DNA of 58,748 nucleotides from the NCBI RefSeq assembly GCF_029946515.1, contig NZ_JARZHH010000069.1, positions 1 to 58,748 of the forward strand. The letters are read 5' to 3'. The notes under the pieces were generated by a model. The model did not search any database. It was not told the DNA's origin and was given only the letters and a program-made list of their open reading frames with translations. This document shows, piece after piece, positions 41,887-50,158 of this stretch (positions are counted from its first letter, which is position 1; each line of letters starts with the position of its first letter). Source of the DNA: Polyangium sp. 6x1 (GTDB lineage Bacteria > Myxococcota_A > Polyangia > Polyangiales > Polyangiaceae). The position numbers and the translations under genes are program-made.

Positions 41887-43125
41887 ATGGCACGGACACA
41901 GTGGATCCTGGGTACGATTTCGATGTTCTCGCTGCTCGCGTGCGGGAGCAAGGACGACGAGGCGAGCGCGCCGCTCCGGATACCCACGTATCACGAGGAC
42001 GTGGCGCCCATCCTCGCCGAGCATTGCCAGAGTTGCCACGAAAAGGGTGGCATTGCCCCGTTTTCCCTGGTCGATTACGAGGACGCGCGCCGGACCGCCG
42101 AGGCGATCCGCATCTCCACGACGGCACGCACCATGCCTCCGTTCGTCCTCGACAACAGCGGCGAATGCAACACGTACGTCGAGGGCCGCTGGCTCTCGGA
42201 CGCGCAGATTGCGACGGTCGCGGCCTGGGCCCGCGCCGGCGCGCCCGAGGGAGAGCCGCCGAAGGGCGCCCCTCCCGCGCCGAAGGCCCTCGCGAGCCTG
42301 GATCGCATCGACATGACGATCGACATGAAGGACACGTATACCCCGGACGCCGCGAAATTCGACGATTACCGGTGCTTCGTGCTCGATCCCGGGCTCGCGG
42401 AGGACGTGTTCATCACCGGCTTCCACGTCCGCCCGGGGGTCGCGTCGATGCTGCACCACCTGACGCTCTTCTCCATCGACACGCCGGAGCAGGAGGCCCT
42501 GGCCGAGTCGCTCGACGCCGCCGAGCCCGGGTTCGGGTATTCGTGCATCGACGACATCCACGTGCCGAACACGCGCTGGCTCGTCGGCGCGGGCCCCGGC
42601 AGCGGGGCGCTGACCTTCCCCGAGGGCACGGGGCTCCGTATGCGCGCCGGGCGGAAGACGATCTTGCAGATCCATTACAATCAAGAAAATGGACGGGAAG
42701 CCGATCGCACCCAGATCGACCTCCGGCTCGAAAAGAGCGTGCCGAAGGAAGCCGCCGTGCGGCGCATCGCGGCCACGAGCCTCCTCTTGCCGCCGAGGCA
42801 GCCGAAGGTCGATCAGAGCGCGAGCCAGCCCGTGCCCATGAACGTCACCTTGTGGGGGCTCTGGCCGCACATGCACAAGCTCGGGACGGGGATGCACGTC
42901 TCGGCGACGCACGAGGGAGAGGAGAAATGCCTTGCCCAGGTGAACAACTGGGATTTCCATTGGCAGGGGTTCGCCCATTACACGAAGCCCATCGACCTCT
43001 CGTGGGGCGACACGATGCGCATCACGTGCACGTACGACACGCTCGGGCGCGACACGACGACGACCTGGGGCCAGGGCACGAACGACGAGATGTGCATCGC
43101 GTTTTTCTACCTGACGGAAAATTGA
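41887..43125 (+). CDS. Lipoprotein with cytochrome c motif and copper monooxygenase-like (PHM/DBH) domain
   Basis: 412 residues; GGAGGG precedes the ATG. The lipoprotein signal ends LLAC. Residues 35-120 are a c-type cytochrome-like region with CQSCH and TMPPF (Met ligand). The rest resembles the copper type II ascorbate-dependent monooxygenase fold: LHHLTLFSID (His-His), LQIHYN and WPHMHKLG (His-x-Met-His). Animal PHM and DBH hydroxylate peptides or dopamine. The bacterial substrate is unknown. The fused haem could deliver electrons to copper in place of ascorbate, which is inference. Confidence 0.88.
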   Translation: MARTQWILGTISMFSLLACGSKDDEASAPLRIPTYHEDVAPILAEHCQSCHEKGGIAPFSLVDYEDARRTAEAIRISTTARTMPPFVLDNSGECNTYVEGRWLSDAQIATVAAWARAGAPEGEPPKGAPPAPKALASLDRIDMTIDMKDTYTPDAAKFDDYRCFVLDPGLAEDVFITGFHVRPGVASMLHHLTLFSIDTPEQEALAESLDAAEPGFGYSCIDDIHVPNTRWLVGAGPGSGALTFPEGTGLRMRAGRKTILQIHYNQENGREADRTQIDLRLEKSVPKEAAVRRIAATSLLLPPRQPKVDQSASQPVPMNVTLWGLWPHMHKLGTGMHVSATHEGEEKCLAQVNNWDFHWQGFAHYTKPIDLSWGDTMRITCTYDTLGRDTTTTWGQGTNDEMCIAFFYLTEN

Positions 43126-43203
43126 TGTCCGGGGCGTCCGGCGCTCTCTCGCGCTCGTGGAGTGCTTGACAGCACCCGAAAAAAGCGGTTTGTTTGGTGA
43201 GCA

Positions 43204-43758
43204 ATGATTCTCGCCCGACGAACCCTGTTCGCCTTCGGAATCACCCTCCTCGCGGCGACGGCGCTGCCGACCGCAACCGCCCTGGCCGTGCTGTCGGAGC
43301 AGGCCGTCGCCCCGAACGCTCGCGTCGAGGACGCCGACGGCAAGGGGGTCGAGATCAAATCGCTGAAGGGCAAGCCGATCGTGATCGTGTACGACGACCG
43401 GACGTCGGCGCCGAAGAGCGAGGCATTCCGGCGCGAGCTCGTCAAGCTCCTGAAATCGGGCCCGTACGCGTCGAAGGTGTCGCTCCTCCTGGTCGCGGAC
43501 GTGAGCCCCTACGATTTCTGGCCGGCGCGCGGCACCGTGAAGGACGCCGTCCGCGAGGAGACGAAGAAGCAAGGGACCACGGTCTATTGCGATTGGACCG
43601 GAGGCATGCGCTCGGCCTACAAGGTGAAAAACGAGGTGACGGGCGTCGTGATGGTGGGCAAGGACGGGCGCGTGATGTACGCCAAGGAAGGCGTGCCCGC
43701 GGGGGCGGACCAGAAGCGGCTCGTCGACGCGCTGAAGGCCGAGGTCGAGGGGGGCTGA
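43204..43758 (+). CDS. Exported thioredoxin-fold protein without CxxC
   Basis: 184 residues. A signal peptide (TALA) is followed by a peroxiredoxin/thioredoxin-like alpha/beta pattern (ARVEDADGKGVEIKSLKGKP, then IVIVYDDRT; GVVMVGKDGRVMYAKEGVP). The usual CxxC is replaced by RTSAPKS, and the only Cys is in VYCDWTGG. A YtfJ-like periplasmic protein is the nearest idea. It is not a standard disulfide reductase. Confidence 0.75.
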   Translation: MILARRTLFAFGITLLAATALPTATALAVLSEQAVAPNARVEDADGKGVEIKSLKGKPIVIVYDDRTSAPKSEAFRRELVKLLKSGPYASKVSLLLVADVSPYDFWPARGTVKDAVREETKKQGTTVYCDWTGGMRSAYKVKNEVTGVVMVGKDGRVMYAKEGVPAGADQKRLVDALKAEVEGG

Positions 43759-43932
43759 GTCCAAGCTCCCACACGATGGCCTCGAGCTCGTCGGCCGGCA
43801 TCGGGACGTCGCCGCAATCGGAGAATGTCTCCTCGTTCATGATGTGACCGAGCCGCATCACGCGGGTGTCGGAGCAGGCGAGCGCCCCGGCGAGGAGGAG
43901 GCCGACGAGCCGCTTGGACTTCGTGGAACGGC
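43756..43932 (-). other. Possible lipoprotein gene or relic on the minus strand
   Basis: A minus-strand frame (full extent 43442-44032) encodes a convincing lipoprotein signal, KRLVGLLLAGALACSDTR, then MNEETFSDCGDVPMPADELE. The only start (44032) would add 43 basic residues before the signal, and the 3' part runs antisense through the gene ending at 43758. It may be a decayed gene or a short gene with a frameshift. Confidence 0.3.
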
Positions 43933-44010
43933 CGAAACGCCGGCCCGCGGCGTGTCGTTCCTCATGGCCCCGAGCACGTTCGTCCTTGTCTCCAAAGGGC
44001 CTCTTGGCGG

Positions 44011-44016
44011 TAGAAT
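44011..44016 (+). promoter_or_regulatory. Candidate -10 (TAGAAT) for a leaderless transcript
   Basis: ggcggTAGAATgcgccgcg precedes ATG 44025 with 8 nt between and no Shine-Dalgarno. Confidence 0.45.
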
Positions 44017-44024
44017 GCGCCGCG

Positions 44025-45674
44025 ATGTCCACCGCCGTCGCGGCGCCCCGGCCCTGGCTGCTCGGTCCGTGGCCCGATCTCCTGCTCGGATGCGGGATCG
44101 GGTATGGGCTGCTCGTGCTCGCCCTCGCGGCGACGGGCGCGCCGATGGGCTCGATCGAAGGCTTTCTGCCGCTCGTCGTGCTCGTGACCGGGATCCCGCA
44201 TTACGGGGCGACGCTGCTCCGGGTCTACGGGACGTCGGCCGCGCGCCGGCGGTATTTTTTCTATGCGTTCCCCCTCGGTTTCCTGGTCTGGGCGGCGTTC
44301 GCGGGGTCGTTCGCCGCGCCGAGGCTCGGGACGTGGCTCATCACGCTTTATCTCACGTGGAGCCCTTGGCATTACACGGCGCAGAACTTCGGGCTCGTGA
44401 TGATGTTCTTGCGCCGCGCCGGGATCACGCCGGACCCGGCGCTCCGGCGGCTCGTCTGGACCTCGTTCGTCCTCTCGTTCGTGCTGGTCTTCGCGAACAT
44501 CCACGGCGCTGCGTCCGCCGGCGGGGCCGATCCCCTGCAAGCGGCGAGCGCGTCCTACCGATTCGCGCCGCTCGGCATTCCCGCGCAGTTTGCCCTGGGC
44601 GCGCTCGGCGTCGCGGGGGCATCGTACGTCGTGGTGACGGGCCTCGTGATCCGGAAGCTCGTGCAGATTGATGGATTTTCGCGGCTCGCGCCGGCGCTCG
44701 CGCTCGTCGCGAGCCAGGCCGCGTGGTTCGTCCTGCCGGTGCTGCTCGGCCTCGTGCGGCCGGCGCTCTATGGTCCGGGCGGCGCGACGGCGCTCGCGTT
44801 CATCTGGGTCGCGATCGCGCACAGCGTGCAATACCTGTGGATCTCGTTCCATTATGCGCGCGCCTCGGGGAGCGTCGCGAAGGCGGCGCCGGCGGGGCTT
44901 TTGTATCTCGGAAAAACCGTGCTCGCGGGCGCGGCGATCTGGGTGTTCCCCGCGGTCCTCTGCGCGCCGGGCGCGCTCGGGCTCCTGCCGTTCGAGTCGG
45001 GGCTCGGGCTCCTCGTGGCGGCCGCCGTGAATTTGCACCACTTCCTCCTCGACGGGGCGATCTGGAAGCTCCGGGACGGCGCGGTCGGCAATGTCCTCGT
45101 GGGCCAAACGAGCGCGGCGCCGCAGGCGGCCCCGGCGAAAAAGGGCCTCGCGGCGTGGGGGCTCGGGGCGGCGCTCGTGGCCGCGGGGCTCGCGGCCGCG
45201 GGCGCGTGGGCCGTCGCGGCCTGGGAGAAGGAAATGGGGATCCGGCGTGCGGCCGCGGCCGGGGATCTCGCGCGGGTCGAGGTCGCGGCGCGGAGGCTCG
45301 TGGCGCTCGGGCGGGATGGCCCGCGCATTCACGTGGCGCTCGGGCGGCTGCGGGAGGCGCGCGGGGAGAAGGACGCGGCGCACGCGGCGTACGAGGCGGC
45401 GCTCGCGCTCGACCCCGAGGACGCGACGGCGCTCGATCGGATCGCGGAGTCGTGGATCACGCGCGGGGATTTCCAGCGGGCGCTCGACGCGCGGTATCGG
45501 GCGACACGAAACGCGCCGGATCGCCCGGCCCTCCGGCGGCGGTACGAGGAGCTCCTTGCGCGATTGCAGGCGCCCCCCGAGGCAGGGGACACCGAGGTTA
45601 TCGTGGTCGGCGGACAGGCCACCCCGGCGACCGACGCGGACGCTGCCACGGAGAAGTCACGCGCGACGCCTTGA
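44025..45674 (+). CDS. Polytopic membrane protein with C-terminal TPR domain
   Basis: 549 residues. About ten membrane helices carry conserved-looking His motifs in or near helices (TWSPWHYTAQNFG, HSVQYLWISFHYAR, NLHHFLLDGAIWKLRD), then a last helix near 385-405. A cytoplasmic or periplasmic TPR region follows (VALGRLREARGEKDAAHAAY, EAALALDPEDATALDRIAES). The His clusters suggest a di-metal membrane oxidase or hydroxylase, but I do not recognise the family. ATP-grasp follows 35 bp downstream, and co-transcription is possible. Confidence 0.8.
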   Translation: MSTAVAAPRPWLLGPWPDLLLGCGIGYGLLVLALAATGAPMGSIEGFLPLVVLVTGIPHYGATLLRVYGTSAARRRYFFYAFPLGFLVWAAFAGSFAAPRLGTWLITLYLTWSPWHYTAQNFGLVMMFLRRAGITPDPALRRLVWTSFVLSFVLVFANIHGAASAGGADPLQAASASYRFAPLGIPAQFALGALGVAGASYVVVTGLVIRKLVQIDGFSRLAPALALVASQAAWFVLPVLLGLVRPALYGPGGATALAFIWVAIAHSVQYLWISFHYARASGSVAKAAPAGLLYLGKTVLAGAAIWVFPAVLCAPGALGLLPFESGLGLLVAAAVNLHHFLLDGAIWKLRDGAVGNVLVGQTSAAPQAAPAKKGLAAWGLGAALVAAGLAAAGAWAVAAWEKEMGIRRAAAAGDLARVEVAARRLVALGRDGPRIHVALGRLREARGEKDAAHAAYEAALALDPEDATALDRIAESWITRGDFQRALDARYRATRNAPDRPALRRRYEELLARLQAPPEAGDTEVIVVGGQATPATDADAATEKSRATP

Positions 45675-45709
45675 AGACCGGGACGAACGGAGTATGGTGG
45701 CGCCCCGCC

Positions 45710-46933
45710 ATGCGATTCGCCGTCCTCGTCACGCCTTTCTTCAACGAGAGCGCCATCCGATTCATCGCCGCCCTGCTCGACGTGCCCGGTCTCGGGCTCG
45801 CGGTCGTGAGCCAGGACGTCGAGGAGAACCTGCCCGCGGTGCTCCTCGGCCGGCTCGTGAAGCATTTCCGCGTGAGCGACGTGCAGGACTCGGCGGAGCT
45901 CGTGGCGGCCACGCGCTGGCTCCACGCGAACGTCGCGCCCGTCGACCGGCTGCTCGGCGCGAGCGAGTTCGTGCAGGTCGCGGTCGCCGAGGCGCGCGAC
46001 GCGCTCGGGCTGCCGGGGCCGGGCGCGGAGGTGATCCGGAACTTCCGCGACAAACCGCGCATGAAAGACGTGCTCCGCGCGGCGGGATTGCCGTGCGCGC
46101 GCCACCGCCTCGCCCCGAACGAGGCCGAGGCGCGGAGCTTCGCGGCCGAGGTGGGTTTTCCCCTGGTCGCGAAGCCCCCGGCCGGCGTGGGCTCGGCCGG
46201 TACGTTCATCGTAAAGGATACGGCCGAGCTCGATCGCGTGCTCGCGCTCTCTGCCCCGACCCCGGCGTCGCCCGTGCTGCTCGAAGAGTTCGTGACCGGC
46301 GCGGAGCACACGTTCGACGCCGTGGTGATCGACGGCAAGCCCGTCTGGCACTCGATTTCGCGCTATCTGCCGAATCCGATCGAGGTCGTGGACAATCCGT
46401 GGATCCAGTGGTGCGTGCTCTTGCCGCGCGACATCAGCGGGCCCGAATTCGATCCGATCCGGGAGCTCGGGTTCCGGGCGCTCGCGAAGCTCGGGCTCAC
46501 GACCGGCATTTGCCACATGGAGTGGTTCCGGCAAAAGGACGGGAGGGTCGTGCTCTCCGAGGTCGCGGCGCGGCCCGGCGGCGCGCAGCTCATGAACCTG
46601 AACGCGCGCGCCCACGACTTCGACATGTACGGGCAGGTCGCGCGGCTCATCGCATTCGATACGTTCGAGGCGCCGCGCGAGCGCAAGTACGCTACGGGCG
46701 CGGCGTTCCTGCGCGGGCAGGCGCCGGGCGTGGTGCGCGAGGTGTGGGGGATCGAGGAAGCCGAGCGGAAGTTCGGCGGGATGATCACGGACGTGAAATG
46801 GCCCAAGGTCGGCGAGCCGAGGTCGGCGAGCTACGAGGGCGAAGGTTATGTGCTGGTCCGGCACCCCGAGACGGAAGGCGTCGCCGAGGCGTTACGCGAG
46901 ATTGTCGAGCGCGTGCGCGTCATCACGCACTGA
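45710..46933 (+). CDS. ATP-grasp family ligase
   Basis: 407 residues. The N-terminal Rossmann-like part is followed by an ATP-grasp domain (about 115-320): FRDKPRMKDVLRAAGLP, FPLVAKPPAGVGSAGTFIV, VLLEEFVTGAEHTFDAVVI and a metal site in VVLSEVAARPGGAQLMNLN. Related enzymes (PurK/carbamoyl-phosphate/BtrJ-like) form C-N bonds through acyl phosphates. The substrates are not deducible, and there is no peptide or natural-product gene beside it. Its 3' end overlaps the convergent ferritin-like gene by 42 bp. TATGGT lies 11 nt before the ATG. Confidence 0.88.
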   Translation: MRFAVLVTPFFNESAIRFIAALLDVPGLGLAVVSQDVEENLPAVLLGRLVKHFRVSDVQDSAELVAATRWLHANVAPVDRLLGASEFVQVAVAEARDALGLPGPGAEVIRNFRDKPRMKDVLRAAGLPCARHRLAPNEAEARSFAAEVGFPLVAKPPAGVGSAGTFIVKDTAELDRVLALSAPTPASPVLLEEFVTGAEHTFDAVVIDGKPVWHSISRYLPNPIEVVDNPWIQWCVLLPRDISGPEFDPIRELGFRALAKLGLTTGICHMEWFRQKDGRVVLSEVAARPGGAQLMNLNARAHDFDMYGQVARLIAFDTFEAPRERKYATGAAFLRGQAPGVVREVWGIEEAERKFGGMITDVKWPKVGEPRSASYEGEGYVLVRHPETEGVAEALREIVERVRVITH

Positions 46934-48133
46934 TCCGCGGGCGCGAGGCGCGCGGAGGAGCGTACGCGCGGCGGGCAAGACGACGTCGGCCATGGCGCGG
47001 CGCATGACGTCGCGTTTCTCCGCGGCGGAGAGGCAGCCGTGGGCGGCGAGTTTGTCCGGGTCCGCGCCTGGGGCGAAAACGTCCTCGGGCGCGGGGCATT
47101 CGGCCATGGAAAATGCCTTTTCGAGGGCGCGGGCGACCTCGGGCCCGCCCGCGTCGAGCGCCCACGCGAGCGTGCGCCACGCGAGCTCCGCGTGTGTGGC
47201 CTCGTCCTCGGCGATCGAGACGAGCGCGGCTTTCACCGCGGGATCGGTCGCGCGGAGGGCCTCTTCGCCCGCAACGAGCGCGGCGAGCGTCTCATTGACG
47301 GCGCCTTCGAGGGCCGTGGCGAGCGCGAGATCGGCGAGGGTTCGCCGGAGCGTGACCTCGGGCATGGGCAACGTGCCCGGACCAACCGCTGCGCCCGCGT
47401 AGGCGCTGGCGAGGCCGAAGCAGAGTTTGGCGTGCCGCACCTCGTCCGCCAGCGCTTGTTGCGCGGCAGAGACGAGCGAGGCCGGGGCGCCCGCGCCGAG
47501 CAGCTCCAGGACGAACCGCGCGAACGAGGCGACGGAGGCGTGCTCGTAGAGGCCGGAGCGCGTGAAGTGATCGGCGAGGGCGCGGCGCGTGGCGGGGTCG
47601 AGGTTCGATGGATTGGGTGACTCGGCCAAACCTCGCCCGGTTTGCAGGAGCCAATCGGCGCGGGCCTCGGGGTCGGCCGTGCGCGCTTCGCCATCCACGA
47701 CGAAGGGGCGGCCTTCGCAGATCTCGAAGGTGATGGCCAGGTTATAGCAGCACTGAGCGCTGATCGAGAGCTCCTGGCAGCCGTACCCGGGGTGGTCGTA
47801 GCAGCAGGTCCCGGAGCCGACGCATTCGTCGGTGCCCGTGACCTGCTTCATCAGCTCGTCCTGGACCTGGCCGCGCGGAGGGCAGTTGCCGCCGACGGAG
47901 CCGGGGAGGCAAAGGAGACGATATTCGGCCCCCGCGGGCGGCGGGTCCGAGCACGCGAGCGAGCTTCCGCCGCCCGCGCCGCCGGTGCCCCCCGCGCCCG
48001 CATCGATGGCCACACTGCCGCTGCACGCCGCCGCCGCGACGACGAGGGTCGCGCCCGCGGTGAGCCCTGCGGCCCGCAGAATTCTCGTGAACAGCGCAAC
48101 GGAAAGAGGAGATGAATGTTTCGCGTGGGTCAT
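46892..48133 (-). CDS. Ferritin-like lipoprotein, tandem copy A
   Basis: 413 residues starting MTHAKHSSPLSVALFTRILR. The lipoprotein signal ends AAAC, followed by a short GGTGGAGGG linker. A Cys-rich region (CLPGSVGGNCPP, CCYDHPGYGCQ, SISAQCCYNLAI) leads to a ferritin-like four-helix domain with EHASVASFARF, DEVRHAKLC and EDEATHAELAW, and a C-terminal HGCLSAAEKRD segment. It is nearly collinear with the protein at 48258. The diiron motif suggests surface iron or oxygen chemistry. The last 42 bp overlap the ATP-grasp gene on the other strand. Confidence 0.88.
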   Translation of the reverse strand: MTHAKHSSPLSVALFTRILRAAGLTAGATLVVAAAACSGSVAIDAGAGGTGGAGGGSSLACSDPPPAGAEYRLLCLPGSVGGNCPPRGQVQDELMKQVTGTDECVGSGTCCYDHPGYGCQELSISAQCCYNLAITFEICEGRPFVVDGEARTADPEARADWLLQTGRGLAESPNPSNLDPATRRALADHFTRSGLYEHASVASFARFVLELLGAGAPASLVSAAQQALADEVRHAKLCFGLASAYAGAAVGPGTLPMPEVTLRRTLADLALATALEGAVNETLAALVAGEEALRATDPAVKAALVSIAEDEATHAELAWRTLAWALDAGGPEVARALEKAFSMAECPAPEDVFAPGADPDKLAAHGCLSAAEKRDVMRRAMADVVLPAARTLLRAPRARGSVRDDAHALDNLA

Positions 48134-48250
48134 GGTGTGCCAGCCTCGATGCATGAAAGATCGCGGTGGCGCAGAGACCACCGCGGACGGAGACGCAACG
48201 CTGCAACCGGGCGGCGATGGTTGGCAAGATTCGGACCGAAAACGCGGACT
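48131..48250 (-). repeat. Upstream half of tandem duplication, copy A (matches 49551-49670)
   Basis: Aligned by eye, 48131-48250 and 49551-49670 differ at about 15 of 120 positions without gaps. This region holds the start codon and the presumed promoter of each ferritin-like gene, so the duplication copied the regulatory DNA too. Repeat unit about 1.42 kb. Confidence 0.85.
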
Positions 48251-48257
48251 GTGGCGG

Positions 48258-49553
48258 TTACGCGAAATGGTCCAGCTCGCGCAGGTCCTCGCGGACGGAT
48301 CGACGGGCGAGCGGCGCGCGGAGGAGCGTGCGCGCGGCCGGGAGGACGACATCGGCCAACGCGCGGCGCATGATGTCGCGCTTCTCCGCGGCGGAGAGGC
48401 AGCCATGGGCGGCGAGTTTGTCCGGGTCTGCGCCGGGGGCGGCGAGGTCCTCGGGCGCGGGGCATTGGGCCATGGAAAATGCCTTTTCGAGGGCGCGGGC
48501 GACCTCGGGCCCGCCCACTTCGAGCGCCCACGCGAGCGTGCACCACGCGAGCTCCGCGTGCGTGGCCTCGTCCTCGGCGATCCAGACGAGCGTGGCCTTC
48601 ACCGCGGGATCGGTCGCGCGGAGGGCCTCTTCGCCCGCGACGAGCGCGGAGAGCGTCTCATTGACGGCGCCTTCGAGGGCCGTGGCGAACGCGATGTCGG
48701 CGAGGGTCCGCTGGCTCGAGAGATCGGGCATGGGCAGCGTGCCCGGACCCACCGGCGCGCCTGCGTAAGCGCTGGCGAGGCCGAAGCAGAGTTTGGCGTG
48801 CCGCACCTCGTCCGCGAGGGCTTCCTGCGCGGCGGAGACGAGCGAGGCCGGGGCGCCGACGCCGAGCAGCTCCAGGACGAACCGCGCAAACGAGGCGACG
48901 GAGGCGTGCTCGTAGAGGCCAGTTCGCGTAAAATGGTCGGCGAGGACGCGGCGCGTGGCGGGATCGAGGTTCGAGAGATCGGGTGCCTGGGACAAACGAT
49001 GGCCGGCCTGCACGAGCCAATCGTCGCGGGCCTCGGGCTCCGCGGTGCGCGCTTCGCCGTTCACGAGGAACGGGCGGCCTCCGCATTGATAGGGGAAGAT
49101 GGCTAGATTGTAACAGCACTGGGCGCTGATCGAGAGGTCCTGGCAGCCTTGGCCGGCGCTGCTACAGCAGCCGCAACTTGGGTCGCTGTAGACCTGCGTC
49201 ATGAGCTCGGCCTCGACGTCGGCGAGCGGGGGGCATTGGCCGCCGACGGAGCCTTCGAGGCAAACGAGCTGATACTCGGCCCCCATGGGCAGCGGCTCCG
49301 GGCACTCGAGCGAGCTTCCGCCGCCCGCTCCGCCGACACCAACGGCGGTGCTGACCGCGGGGCCCAAGACGCCGCCGGTGCCGCCGGTACCGCCGGTGCC
49401 GCCCGCGCCCCCCTCGCCCGCATCGATGACCACCTTGCCGCCGCACGCCGCCGCCGCGACGGCGAGGGTCGCGCCCGCGGTGAGCCCTGCGGCCCGCAGA
49501 ATTCTCGTGAATAGCGCAACGGAGAGAGGAGACGAATGTTTTGCGTGGGTCAT
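48258..49553 (-). CDS. Ferritin-like lipoprotein, tandem copy B
   Basis: 431 residues. Same start and signal as copy A (MTHAKHSSPLSVALFTRILR), but a longer linker (GGTGGTGGTGGVLGPA). Cys-rich region: CLEGSVGGQCPP, PSCGCCSSAGQGC, SISAQCCYNLAI. The ferritin-like domain keeps EHASVASFARF, DEVRHAKLC and EDEATHAELAW. Differences from copy A cluster in the linker and Cys loop, while the helical domain is highly conserved, so both are probably functional. It ends 8 bp from the duplicated upstream region of copy A. Confidence 0.88.
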   Translation of the reverse strand: MTHAKHSSPLSVALFTRILRAAGLTAGATLAVAAAACGGKVVIDAGEGGAGGTGGTGGTGGVLGPAVSTAVGVGGAGGGSSLECPEPLPMGAEYQLVCLEGSVGGQCPPLADVEAELMTQVYSDPSCGCCSSAGQGCQDLSISAQCCYNLAIFPYQCGGRPFLVNGEARTAEPEARDDWLVQAGHRLSQAPDLSNLDPATRRVLADHFTRTGLYEHASVASFARFVLELLGVGAPASLVSAAQEALADEVRHAKLCFGLASAYAGAPVGPGTLPMPDLSSQRTLADIAFATALEGAVNETLSALVAGEEALRATDPAVKATLVWIAEDEATHAELAWCTLAWALEVGGPEVARALEKAFSMAQCPAPEDLAAPGADPDKLAAHGCLSAAEKRDIMRRALADVVLPAARTLLRAPLARRSVREDLRELDHFA

Positions 49554-49670
49554 GGTGTGCCAGCCTCGATGCTTGAAAGGTCGCGGTTGCGCAGAGGCCA
49601 CGGCGGACGAAGGCGCAACGCTGCAACCGGGCCGCGACGAATGGCAAGATTCGGGCCGGAAACGAGGGCT
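49551..49670 (-). repeat. Upstream half of tandem duplication, copy B (matches 48131-48250)
   Basis: See the copy at 48131. Here the duplicated segment runs up to the stop of the alkyltransferase-like gene at 49670, which fixes the duplication boundary. Confidence 0.85.
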
Positions 49671-50158
49671 CAGGCGCGCGCGCGTTTGCGGGGCGCGGCG
49701 GCCGGCTTTTTTGCGCCGGGGCCGGCCCAGCCGAAACGATCGAGGGAGACATTTCCGCGCGTATCGAAAACCACGCCCTCGGATTCGAGGATCGCGCGCT
49801 GGAGGGCGCCGCCCACGGGATCTTTGATGGTCACGGCCGCGCGATTGCGAGGGCGGGCGCCGAGGACACGCTGCCACGGGACGGTGCTGCCGCCGGTGTC
49901 CTTCAACGCGGCGAGGGCGAATCCGACGTGGCGCGCCGAGCGCGGGTGGCCGGCGAGGGCGGCGACCACGCCATAGGTGGTGACGCGGCCGCGCGGAATG
50001 CGACGGACGACGCCATAGAAGGCTTTCCACCAGGAAATGGGCTCGACGGCGTCGTCGGGCTCGGCGCGCGTGATCCGGGCGCGCGTCTTCACGGGCGGTT
50101 TCGTGGCCTTCTTCGCCGGCTTCTTCTTCGATTTCGAAGGCGCGCCGCGGGCGCTCAC
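49670..50158 (-). CDS. Alkyltransferase-like protein (ATL; inactive O6-alkylguanine transferase homologue)
   Basis: 162 residues from GTG 50158, fixed by a GTGA overlap with the upstream stop. A Lys/Pro-rich N-terminus is followed by the MGMT DNA-binding domain: VRRIPRGRVTTYGVVAALAG, HPRSARHVGFALAAL. The active-site PCHR is replaced by PWQR (Trp95), the hallmark of ATL proteins. ATLs bind O6-alkylguanine, flip it out and recruit nucleotide-excision repair without alkyl transfer. Lysine-rich tails at both ends probably aid DNA binding. It is the last gene of the GlgB-TreZ operon. Confidence 0.93.
   Translation of the reverse strand: MSARGAPSKSKKKPAKKATKPPVKTRARITRAEPDDAVEPISWWKAFYGVVRRIPRGRVTTYGVVAALAGHPRSARHVGFALAALKDTGGSTVPWQRVLGARPRNRAAVTIKDPVGGALQRAILESEGVVFDTRGNVSLDRFGWAGPGAKKPAAAPRKRARA

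Noticed and set aside
45710-46933. ATP-grasp enzyme considered as the core of a peptide natural-product cluster
   Set aside because: No precursor peptide, transporter or tailoring gene is linked; the neighbours are a membrane TPR protein and ferritin-like lipoproteins.
46892-49553. Ferritin-like proteins considered as encapsulin cargo
   Set aside because: They have lipoprotein signals and disulfide-rich regions, so they are exported, and no encapsulin shell gene is present.
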